Source: JAJPJE01 sp963724985 (lineage in GTDB: Bacteria; Acidobacteriota; Terriglobia; Terriglobales; Acidobacteriaceae). Taken from it: a DNA stretch of 64,000 nucleotides. This document shows, in pieces, positions 54,811 through 64,000 of this stretch. The stretch lies in the NCBI GenBank assembly GCA_963724985.1, contig CAVRWV010000006.1:113438-177437 (forward strand), written 5' to 3'. The notes under the pieces are model-generated. The model did no database searches. It worked only from the letters and a program-made list of their open reading frames with translations, and had not been told where the DNA came from. The translations under genes and the position numbers were made by a program. Positions within the stretch are counted from its first letter, which is position 1. Every line of letters begins with the position of its first letter.

Positions 54811-55365
54811 ATGCAGACAGCACACGAGTTTTTTATCCACGAACTAGGAGACATGCTTGATGCCGAACAGAAACTGGTAGAGGCATTGGGAGAACAAGCG
54901 GAAGAGAGCAGCCGTCCAGAGCTGCAAAAAGCGTTTCAAGCGCATCAGGCGCAGACCGAGAAGCAGGTGGAAAGGTTGCACCAGGTGTTCGAGTCGATCG
55001 AGGAGGAGCCCGAAGAAACGGAGTGCAAGGGCTTAAAGGGGCTGATTGAGGAACACGACACCTTCAAGGAAGAGGATCCGTCCGAAGACTTGATGGATAT
55101 TTTCAATGTCGGCGCGGCGACTAAGGTTGAGCGATACGAAATCAGCGGCTATGAAAGCCTGATCCGCTTGGCCCAGCTTATGGGTCATAAGAAAGCGGTG
55201 AAGCTGCTGAATCAGAATCTGAAGGAAGAGCAACAAACCCTCAAGAAGATGGAAAGCTTCAGCAAAAAGCTCAAGCCCGAAAATCTGGGCATGGGCGAAG
55301 AGGAAGAAGGCCAGAGGCGACAACCGGGCCGTTCGGGCCGTGGGCGGAGTCGCAGCGCAGCCTAG
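54811..55365 (+). CDS. DUF892 (YciE/YciF) ferritin-like protein
   Basis: A 184-residue helical protein. The N-terminus is FFIHELGDMLDAEQKLVEAL, then QKAFQAHQAQTEKQVERLHQ, KGLIEEHDTFKEEDPSEDLM and RYEISGYESLIRLAQLMGHK, giving the four-helix DUF892 bundle with Glu/His metal-ligand positions. The C-terminal 25 residues are a disordered Gly/Arg/Glu tail. DUF892 proteins are stress-induced in enterobacteria; di-iron binding is inferred from the fold. A TGAGGAGG ribosome binding site precedes the ATG; a terminator follows. Confidence 0.93.
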   Translation: MQTAHEFFIHELGDMLDAEQKLVEALGEQAEESSRPELQKAFQAHQAQTEKQVERLHQVFESIEEEPEETECKGLKGLIEEHDTFKEEDPSEDLMDIFNVGAATKVERYEISGYESLIRLAQLMGHKKAVKLLNQNLKEEQQTLKKMESFSKKLKPENLGMGEEEEGQRRQPGRSGRGRSRSAA

Positions 55366-55386
55366 GAGTGCCTTACCAGATCAACG

Positions 55387-55416
55387 AAAGCGCGGGCATG
55401 GCTCGCGCTTTTTTCT
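55387..55416 (+). terminator. Rho-independent terminator after the DUF892 gene
   Basis: AAAGCGCG, loop GGCATGGCT, CGCGCTTT followed by further T. Perfect 8-bp stem ending in a T-tract, 22 nt after the stop. Confidence 0.88.
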
Positions 55417-55578
55417 TTGTGTTCAGCGCTGGTTACCGCAAAGAGCCTTAGAGTCCGGAGTTTCTGAAGAGCATCTAATAATTTGTTAGACTTAAGTGAA
55501 GTCTGTCCAAACTCCGGCTCTACGGAGCAGGTCGCCAGCGACGGTCGCGGCGCGTTAATTGGGCGGCAGGATTCTACA

Positions 55579-58551
<2,973 letters not shown>

Positions 58552-58591
58552 GGAACTTGCGGCGCAACTAGGCATCTAGATAGGGGTTGGT

Positions 58592-58624
58592 AAGGGCACT
58601 CGTTAATGAGTGCCCTTTTGCTTT
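58592..58624 (+). terminator. Rho-independent terminator after secA
   Basis: AAGGGCACTC, loop GTTAAT, GAGTGCCCTT, then TTGCTTTT. Perfect 10-bp stem 40 nt after the stop. Confidence 0.9.
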
Positions 58625-58722
58625 TGCGCAAGGCAAGCAGTCCGAATTTTAGTGCATCGCATAGCGATATTGTGCAATCCTTATAGGGTAGGGTGCAGGA
58701 ACCGAAGAAGGGGAGAGTCGAA

Positions 58723-59172
58723 ATGGTTGGCAACCGGTTGTTTCAGGTCGTGGAAAGTCATTCGAACGAATTGGCCGTCAGCCTTGCGCGCAAGCTGAGA
58801 ACGTCGGAGCGTACCGCCGGATATCAGGCGATTCCGGAAGAGGACCTGGTCAAACTCGGATTGCAAGTTTATGGGAATCTGACGGACTGGCTCCTTACCA
58901 AGACGACGAGCGATATCGAGTTGCAGTACAGCCAGTTAGGGGATCAGCGCGCGAAGCAAGGGATTCCGCTGAGCCAGCTGATTTGGGCTCTGTTAATGTC
59001 GAAGGAACAGCTATGGGGGTTGCTGCAGCACGAGCACTTTGCTGACCGAATTTTCGAGTTATATGGCGAACGCGAATTTGCGCTGATGCTGGACAAATTC
59101 TACGATCAAGCACTCTACTTCGCGGTGCGCGGATACGAGCAGGCAGTGCAGAAGAAGGCGCATGCGGCTTAG
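58723..59172 (+). CDS. RsbRD N-terminal domain-like sensor protein
   Basis: A 149-residue alpha-helical protein from ATG 58723, preceded by GGGGAGAG; an in-frame GTG at 58693 is also possible. The sequence NRLFQVVESHSNELAVSLAR, GLQVYGNLTDWLLTKTTSDI, AKQGIPLSQLIWALLMSKEQ and LMLDKFYDQALYFAVRGYEQ fits the RsbRD/RsbT co-antagonist N-terminal globin-like domain. There is no STAS domain. Possibly a signalling partner for the RsbU-like phosphatase at 5830; that link is inference. It is free-standing after the secA terminator. Confidence 0.72.
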   Translation: MVGNRLFQVVESHSNELAVSLARKLRTSERTAGYQAIPEEDLVKLGLQVYGNLTDWLLTKTTSDIELQYSQLGDQRAKQGIPLSQLIWALLMSKEQLWGLLQHEHFADRIFELYGEREFALMLDKFYDQALYFAVRGYEQAVQKKAHAA

Positions 59173-59195
59173 CGTCGGCGTGATAAGCTGCTGCG

Positions 59196-59588
59196 ATGAG
59201 CTCAGCAAGTGGGACCTTTCAGGTGAAGTTGACTCCGCAAGTCACAGAAGGGGACGCCCGTCTCGGGCGCCTGTCGATCGACAAACAATTCCAAGGTGAT
59301 CTTGAGGCGACCGGCAAGGGCGAAATGTTGACCGGCGGTGCAGTGGTGAAGGGCTCTGCTGGTTACGTGGCGATGGAACTCGTAACCGGGAAATTGCACG
59401 GCCGCAGCGGCTCGTTCATCCTTCAACACACGGGCACGATGGACCGCGGCAAGCCGTCTTTGAGCGTTACCGTCGTACCGGACTCAGGCACGGATGAACT
59501 CACTGGATTAAACGGGAAGATGGCAATCAACATTGCCGACGGGAAGCATTCCTACGAATTGCAGTACACCCTCGAAACACAAACCTAG
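59196..59588 (+). CDS. DUF3224 family protein
   Basis: A 130-residue beta-rich protein. SGTFQVKLTPQVTEGDARLG, RLSIDKQFQGDLEATGKGEM, GYVAMELVTGKLHGRSGSFI and FILQHTGTMDRGKPSLSVTV are typical of DUF3224, a small beta-barrel family of unknown function. GTGxDELTGLNGKMAI near the end is also characteristic. It lies 23 nt after the RsbRD-like gene on the same strand, so it may be cotranscribed. It ends 8 nt before the convergent pseudopilin gene. Confidence 0.9.
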   Translation: MSSASGTFQVKLTPQVTEGDARLGRLSIDKQFQGDLEATGKGEMLTGGAVVKGSAGYVAMELVTGKLHGRSGSFILQHTGTMDRGKPSLSVTVVPDSGTDELTGLNGKMAINIADGKHSYELQYTLETQT

Positions 59589-59596
59589 CGCGATCG

Positions 59597-60016
59597 CTAC
59601 CAGGTGTTATAAGCGGTGCCGTCACTGCCGTTTGCTTCGGAACCGGAATGTACGTCAGTAATACCGGGCTGATTCTGATCGACGCTCACCAGCACATCTT
59701 CCTGAACCGTCTGCCACGTATCCTTCGAGTTGGTCATTGGATCGGTAGGAATCTGCTTGAGATAGCCGGCCTGGACAAGATCGTCGAGTGACTGCGGCGC
59801 CTTCTGCTTGTCCATCGAGTATTGATCGATCACCGAGCGCATGGTGAACAGGTTCTGCCGCAGCACAGCCTCGCGAGCGCGGGCGATGGATTGCGTGTAG
59901 ATCGGGATTGCCACCGAGATGAGGATGAGGATCATGCTGATGACGATCATCAGCTCGATCAGCGTGAAGCCTGCTGCCTTAAGGCGCGAGCGGCGAAATT
60001 TGCGGCGATCTACCAT
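59597..60016 (-). CDS. Type II/IV pseudopilin (GspG-like), downstream copy
   Basis: A 139-residue prepilin. The leader KAAGFTLIELMIVISMILIL has the prepilin peptidase site (G before FTLIE with E5) and a hydrophobic helix. The globular part QSIARAREAVLRQNLFTMRS, VQAGYLKQIPTDPMTNSKDT resembles major pseudopilin GspG, including DPMTN. It overlaps the upstream pseudopilin gene by 7 nt (ATGGTAG). A C-terminal Ser/Gly tail follows (DVHSGSEANGSDGTAYNTW). Confidence 0.9.
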   Translation of the reverse strand: MVDRRKFRRSRLKAAGFTLIELMIVISMILILISVAIPIYTQSIARAREAVLRQNLFTMRSVIDQYSMDKQKAPQSLDDLVQAGYLKQIPTDPMTNSKDTWQTVQEDVLVSVDQNQPGITDVHSGSEANGSDGTAYNTW

Positions 60017-60492
60017 TCGATGTACTTCGTCCCATCTAATGCTGTGTCTTGCGACTGTGTGTAAACGTCGAACACATTCTGGCCGCCCCAGGAGGTGCTC
60101 TTCGGGTCATCCTGCATCGAACGTTGTCCCCACTCTGTCTTGCCGGTCATGGGATCGGTCGGAATGCGGCGCAGAAAGCGAACTTTTTTGCCGCCGATAT
60201 CGACTCCTTTGACCAGCGTATCGAGATCAGGTGGATACCCTTCGGTTCCCAGCTTGATCTGAAAGAGACCACGGTCCGCAGCGTCCTTATAGCGATCGAT
60301 GGCATCCCGCATCTCCCAGAGATCGCGGCGCAACTCCTTTTCGCGATCGCGCCGGATGGTCAGGCGCGCTACGGGCAGTACGGCCGTGGTCAGGATCATC
60401 ATGATGGAAATAGCCACGATGAGCTCGATCAGGGTCATCCCGCGCTGAGAAGAGCGGCGAACTTTAATACTGGAGATCAAAACAAAACCCAC
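60010..60492 (-). CDS. Type II/IV pseudopilin (GspG-like), upstream copy
   Basis: A 160-residue prepilin-type protein. The site is SQRGMTLIELIVAISIMMIL (G|MTLIE). ILTTAVLPVARLTIRRDREK, LRRDLWEMRDAIDRYKDAA and RFLRRIPTDPMTGKTEW show the GspG-like body with DPMTG. It differs from its neighbour by a longer middle segment, so the pair is an old duplication with divergence. It lies just downstream of the secretin gene (71 nt). Confidence 0.9.
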   Translation of the reverse strand: MGFVLISSIKVRRSSQRGMTLIELIVAISIMMILTTAVLPVARLTIRRDREKELRRDLWEMRDAIDRYKDAADRGLFQIKLGTEGYPPDLDTLVKGVDIGGKKVRFLRRIPTDPMTGKTEWGQRSMQDDPKSTSWGGQNVFDVYTQSQDTALDGTKYIEW

Positions 60493-60562
60493 ACTGGCGA
60501 TACTTAAATTCTACGCGAGAATGGGCGCCAGCATCTTCTCTGGAGCCGCGCCCGCTCCCATC

Positions 60563-62887
60563 CTATTTATTGACGGTGATCATCGCCTGACTTCCAGCCA
60601 GGGGGATCAATTGCATATTCGGGTCACGCGCTGTGCCCTTTGTAATTACCAACTGCGAGTTGCCAGGAGCCTTGGCCGCAAAGGTCAAAGTGAATACCGG
60701 GCCTTGCGCAGCGACACCACCTGAACCCGGTGGCCGCGTGGCCGTAATCTGAAGATTGCCGTTAGTCGGATCTTCACGATGCACGAGCGTTATCGGCTGC
60801 CCATCTTTGCCCAAGGTGCCGCCGTCGGAAACATTCAGCAACTGCAGGACGTTGTGGTCATAAGAGACTTCGACCGGCACCGAGAACACATTCGAGGCTC
60901 CACCCAGACTCAGGTTCACCATGAAGGTGGAACCGACCTGCTGGCTGATCGTCGCCGGCTCGAAGCTCATGATGCCGTTTCCCGTCGACATATTGCCCTG
61001 GGGCGTAGAAGCCGGAGGAATGTTAGGCGACGCAGGTGCTGCTCCACCCGGAGGCGTCGCTGGAGGTTGAGCAGCGGGCGCCGGTGCTCCTGCCGGTTGC
61101 ATCGGCGGTACGAGTGCCGAAACGCGGCGCAGATCCACGGCATTCGCCGTTCCTACCGCGATCGGTTGCAAGTTCGCGGCGGTAATATCCTGCATTCGGA
61201 CAATCCGCGGGATCAACGCGAACACGGTTTCAGTGGTGTGAGTTTCTTTGTCAACCGACGAGAAGAGGTATCTCAGACCAGGAACCTTGGCCAGGAAGGG
61301 CCAGCCGTTTACGTTATCGATCTGCTGGTCTTCCAGCATGCCGCCCATCAAGCTGACTTCACCTTCCCTCAGACGGATTTCGTGCTCCACTCGGCGCTGA
61401 CCGATGATCGGCTGATTGATTCCACCGATATTGGTGTTGCCGGTGACGGACGAAATCTCGAGCACGATCTTCAACGTGACATCGCCGTCGGAATGGATAC
61501 GCGGCGTGATGTCCATGTTGACGCCGACGTCGAGGTACTGGAATTGCGTATTGACCAGCGGGTTGATGCCAACACCACCGATACCAGGCTGGAATGAACC
61601 AGTCGCAACCGGAACGCGCTCACCAATCTTCAACGTGGCTTTCTGATTGTCGACCGCGCGAATCTGAGGATTCTGGATGATCTTGGTGTTGTTATCCGAG
61701 AATAGGAACGAAGCGGTCGCGGATGGAATACTTACTGCAAAATCCGTGGCATTCAGGTGGGCCAACTGATTCAGAGTAAGAGTGCCGTTGCCCGTCGTAG
61801 TTGTAGCGGTTCCGCCATTTCCGGCATTCCCGTTGACGGTAGTGCTTGATGTAGTGGTGGTATTAGGTTGCAAGGTCACGGTTGCAGTCTGAGGAGGCTG
61901 CAAGCCCAGCGTCCGAACCTTGTCCTTGTTGACCTGCATTACCACGACTTCGACGACGACTTCAGGCTTCGACTTGTCGATGTCGGAAAGAATGCGCTCC
62001 GCTAATGCCACCTGATCCGGCGTGCCACGAACCACGATCGCGTTTTGAGACTGTATTTGAATAATGCTGTTGATATTCGTGATCTGGCGAACGGCGTTTA
62101 CGGAATCCTGCAGGTCGTTGGGACTGGATACGTTAGAAAGGTAAAAAGTTTTGACTACGCTCTGTTCCAGTTCTTTTCGCTTACCTGGCGTATCGGCGGC
62201 GACAAAAATTGTATTTTCAGTAACGGCACGGTAGAAGGTTTTGGATTCCAGCGCGACGATCTCAAGGGCCTGATCGAGGCTGACGTTGTTCAGTTCAATG
62301 CTGATGCGGCGCGAGGTGTAATCCGGATCGAAAAGTACATTGATTCCCGCGAGCTTGCCGATGGTGGTGTAGACCACCTTGGCATCTTCGGTCATACGCA
62401 GAGTGATTGGCGTATTCGAGATTGGCTTAAGTTCGGCCGGTCCGCCGGCACTCGCCGCCAAACGGCTTATTGCGGATTCGTTCTTCAGGGCCGAAGGTTT
62501 GGGGATGCCCCCGGTCTCAATCTCGTGTTGAGTGCGATTGGCTTCCTGTTCAGCGGCAAAATTGCTGGGATCTACAGCTGCGGCGCGCTGAAAAATCACC
62601 AGCGCATCTTGCAACTTACCTTCCTTCCGCAAGAGTTCGCCCTGATGCACCAGTTCCGAGGACGCATAGAAACGGATACGCGTATAGGCCGCGCGATATC
62701 TGATGTCCTTCGGCTTCAGGTCGTAAGCCTGTTTATATTGCTCATAAGCCTTGATGTAGTCGTTGCGAGCTTCGGCGTCGACACCAATTTTGTAAGCTTT
62801 GGCGGCCTGGTCAGCGGCAAATGCCAGAACAGTGAAAGTGAGGGCGAGAAGCGAGAACGCTCCCGCGATTCGTATCAGGCGTTTCAT
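60563..62887 (-). CDS. Secretin (GspD/PilQ-type) with N-terminal TPR and C-terminal cohesin-like domain
   Basis: A 774-residue outer-membrane secretin from ATG 62887 (MKRLIRIAGAFSLLALTFTV), preceded by AGGAAG. After the signal peptide, residues about 25-135 are TPR-like (NDYIKAYEQYKQAYDLKPKD). An N0/STN domain follows (VNVLFDPDYTSRRISIELNN-like GINVLFDPDYTSRRISIEL, then VSLDQALEIV), then N1-type repeats and the secretin core (about 400-620; GVNMDITPRIHSDGDVTLKI, GEVSLMGGMLEDQQIDNVNG, LAKVPGLRYLFSSVDKETHT). A Pro/Ala linker leads to a cohesin-like domain (about 650-774; FEPATISQQVGSTFMVNLSL). The expanded form is typical of Acidobacteriota secretins. It lies with two pseudopilins, so type II secretion or a pilus is possible. 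Confidence 0.93.
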   Translation of the reverse strand: MKRLIRIAGAFSLLALTFTVLAFAADQAAKAYKIGVDAEARNDYIKAYEQYKQAYDLKPKDIRYRAAYTRIRFYASSELVHQGELLRKEGKLQDALVIFQRAAAVDPSNFAAEQEANRTQHEIETGGIPKPSALKNESAISRLAASAGGPAELKPISNTPITLRMTEDAKVVYTTIGKLAGINVLFDPDYTSRRISIELNNVSLDQALEIVALESKTFYRAVTENTIFVAADTPGKRKELEQSVVKTFYLSNVSSPNDLQDSVNAVRQITNINSIIQIQSQNAIVVRGTPDQVALAERILSDIDKSKPEVVVEVVVMQVNKDKVRTLGLQPPQTATVTLQPNTTTTSSTTVNGNAGNGGTATTTTGNGTLTLNQLAHLNATDFAVSIPSATASFLFSDNNTKIIQNPQIRAVDNQKATLKIGERVPVATGSFQPGIGGVGINPLVNTQFQYLDVGVNMDITPRIHSDGDVTLKIVLEISSVTGNTNIGGINQPIIGQRRVEHEIRLREGEVSLMGGMLEDQQIDNVNGWPFLAKVPGLRYLFSSVDKETHTTETVFALIPRIVRMQDITAANLQPIAVGTANAVDLRRVSALVPPMQPAGAPAPAAQPPATPPGGAAPASPNIPPASTPQGNMSTGNGIMSFEPATISQQVGSTFMVNLSLGGASNVFSVPVEVSYDHNVLQLLNVSDGGTLGKDGQPITLVHREDPTNGNLQITATRPPGSGGVAAQGPVFTLTFAAKAPGNSQLVITKGTARDPNMQLIPLAGSQAMITVNK

Positions 62888-63193
62888 CGAACTTCCTGGG
62901 CGACCAGTGTTTCCCACGCAGTACCTCATCCGGATTGGTTGTGAACGCAGACCTCGGCTCTGAATCGATACATGAACACGCGGCCCCGGTTCACGCCCGC
63001 TGCGACGCAAAATTAGAACGAAGTGCAGCGCTGGACTTGCACGCAAAGCCGAAGAGAGTTGGCAATGATTCGTCTTCGCGAAGTCGGGATTATAACATCC
63101 GGAGCTGCCCAATTTCTGACCTTCGGCGAAGGACTAGGGCGATGTTAACCCTGTGTTAGCATTGAAGTTTTGGGACTCTCCTGAGAAAGCCTT
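62888..63193. other. Divergent spacer between the secretin gene and smpB
   Basis: 306 nt, no gene. It contains a minus-strand extended -10 (TGTTATAAT) at 63089-63097 and, toward smpB, GTTAAC-CCTGT-GTTAGC (63136-63152), an imperfect repeat that may be a regulatory site. The frame that extends the secretin upstream into this region is not family-like. Confidence 0.5.
63089..63097 (-). promoter_or_regulatory. Putative extended -10 promoter for the secretin-pseudopilin transcript
   Basis: Minus-strand TGTTATAAT (TG-n-TATAAT), 202 nt upstream of the secretin start. There is no clear -35, as is usual for extended -10 promoters. Confidence 0.4.
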
Positions 63194-63721
63194 ATGCCGC
63201 GGCAAGCCACCCACCAGACCAAACCGGACAAGGAAAAGGCGCCCAAACGCCAGGCTACGGCTGCTGGGGAAAAAGACGCGGCGGTCAACCGGGCGGCTTC
63301 GCACAATTACTTTCTGCTGGAAAAGATCGAGGCCGGCGTTGCGCTGACGGGCACGGAAGTGAAGTCGGTGCGGGCGGGGCGGGCCAATCTGAAGGATGCG
63401 TACGGGATCGTCAAGAACAACGAATTGTGGCTGCTGAACGCCCATATCAGCCCGTACGAGCACGGCAACATCTTTAACCATGAGGCCCTGCGGACCCGGA
63501 AACTGCTGGTCCACAAGGAGGAGATCAAGAAACTCATTGGGAAAACCCAGCAAAAGGGCCTGACGCTGATCCCCCTGCGGCTCTATTTCAAGAACGGCCG
63601 GGTAAAGGTGGAATTGGCGCTGGCTAAGGGCAAGCAGCTGTGGGACAAGCGAGAGACCGAGCGGCGGCGTACAGCGGACAAAGAGGCTCGGGAAGCGATT
63701 CAGCGGAGTAAGAGACAGTAG
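63194..63721 (+). CDS. smpB: SsrA-binding protein SmpB
   Basis: A 175-residue tmRNA-binding protein required for trans-translation. The OB-fold core is NYFLLEKIEAGVALTGTEVK, SVRAGRANLKDAYGIVKN, ELWLLNAHISPYEHGNIFNH, RKLLVHKEEIKKLIGKTQQK and LIPLRLYFKNGRVKVELALA. The C-terminal basic helix (KGKQLWDKRETERRRTADKE) enters the decoding centre. The N-terminal extension of about 35 residues is basic and longer than usual. tmRNA itself is not in the window. Confidence 0.97.
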   Translation: MPRQATHQTKPDKEKAPKRQATAAGEKDAAVNRAASHNYFLLEKIEAGVALTGTEVKSVRAGRANLKDAYGIVKNNELWLLNAHISPYEHGNIFNHEALRTRKLLVHKEEIKKLIGKTQQKGLTLIPLRLYFKNGRVKVELALAKGKQLWDKRETERRRTADKEAREAIQRSKRQ

Positions 63722-63832
63722 ATTGCTCGACCTGGGCGGGCCGGCCTTCGCTTGACTGGGGAAGCACCCCTTTTTAGGTCTTTGACCCAAAATGGAAGCA
63801 CCGGCGTATTAGGGTGAATTACAATTCACGGG

Positions 63833-64000
63833 GTGGAAATCAATACAAAGTTAGTTCACGGAAGCGCAGCGCAAGTCGCAACCGAAATCCTGGCCGTCGC
63901 CGTGGTCGATGCCGGCGACAAGGACAAGCCCAGCGTGAGAATCTGTCAGCCGATCCGGCAATTCAAGCCGCGGCCAAGGAACTGCTTTCCGGCGGCGAAG
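63833..64000 (+). CDS. pepA: Leucyl aminopeptidase, N-terminal start (runs off window), frame break
   Basis: GTG at 63833 opens VEINTKLVHGSAAQVATEIL, AVAVVDAGDKDKPSV, then at 63937 the frame shifts. One inserted G there would continue ENLSADPAIQAAAKELLSGG E, which resembles the N-terminal domain of M17 leucyl aminopeptidases. Without correction the frame gives a Pro/Arg-rich run without similarity. Only about 56 residues are visible, so the family call rests on this short similarity and is tentative. This is a missing base; the other breaks in the window are extra bases. Confidence 0.5.
   Translation, partial: MEINTKLVHGSAAQVATEILAVAVVDAGDKDKPSVRICQPIRQFKPRPRNCFPAAK

Overview
This window looks like a chromosomal segment of a moderately GC-rich Acidobacteriota bacterium (Koribacter/Terriglobales-like). 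That assignment rests on gene content and style: a long secretin with N-terminal TPRs and a C-terminal cohesin-like domain, a large acidic insertion in RNase E/G, small private proteins, and many dispersed palindromic repeats. It is inferred without a database search. No rRNA, tRNA, CRISPR array or prophage is visible.

Layout. 1-5.8 kb: the 5' part of uvrA (minus), small proteins, an MgtC/DUF4010 membrane protein, a poly-Gln STN-like secreted protein, another secreted protein and a cyclic-nucleotide-binding protein. 5.8-10.7 kb: a SpoIIE/RsbU-type phosphatase, thioredoxin reductase, and a REP-associated tyrosine transposase (RAYT) bordered by REP-like sequence. 11.2-15.7 kb: katG, then a minus-strand run (arylamine N-acetyltransferase, GyrI-like protein, endonuclease III-like glycosylase). 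15.9-24.1 kb: a type IV pilus motor cluster pilB-pilT-pilC-pilS-pilR followed by a SAM hydrolase. 24.2-30.3 kb: a TPR protein, an aminotransferase, an aldehyde dehydrogenase, repeat-rich spacers and a FecR-domain protein. 30.5-37.0 kb: the rod-shape operon mreB-mreC-mreD-mrdA(PBP2)-rodA. 37.0-40.8 kb: a structured 470-nt leader and an RNase E/G with a roughly 600-residue acidic insertion. 40.9-47.5 kb: a TPR/DUF3857/transglutaminase protein, a secreted GX3-repeat protein, a LuxR-type regulator with a degenerate receiver, and a SYLF protein. 47.5-55.4 kb: uvrB, zwf, a transglutaminase-like protein, a fused acyl-AMP ligase/ACP/acyltransferase and a DUF892 protein. 55.5-64 kb: secA, an RsbRD-like protein, a DUF3224 protein, a minus-strand secretin plus two pseudopilins, smpB and the start of a leucyl aminopeptidase.

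Functional themes are cell envelope and shape (mre/mrd/rodA), type IV pilus or type II secretion machinery split over two loci about 40 kb apart, nucleotide excision repair (uvrA and uvrB), oxidative stress and redox balance (katG, trxB, zwf), and partner-switching or stress signalling (RsbU-like phosphatase, RsbRD-like protein).

Two things stand out. First, seven single-base frame breaks interrupt otherwise well-conserved genes (katG, pilC, the aminotransferase, rng, the acyl ligase twice, pepA). Six of the seven are single extra bases, which points to consensus errors in the sequence more than to true pseudogenes. Second, the most novel-looking biology is the RNase E/G gene: its insertion carries three copies of a P-I-(V/I)-L-P-G-E-S-x-x-K peptide motif, and it is preceded by a long, stem-rich leader whose last hairpin overlaps the ribosome binding site.
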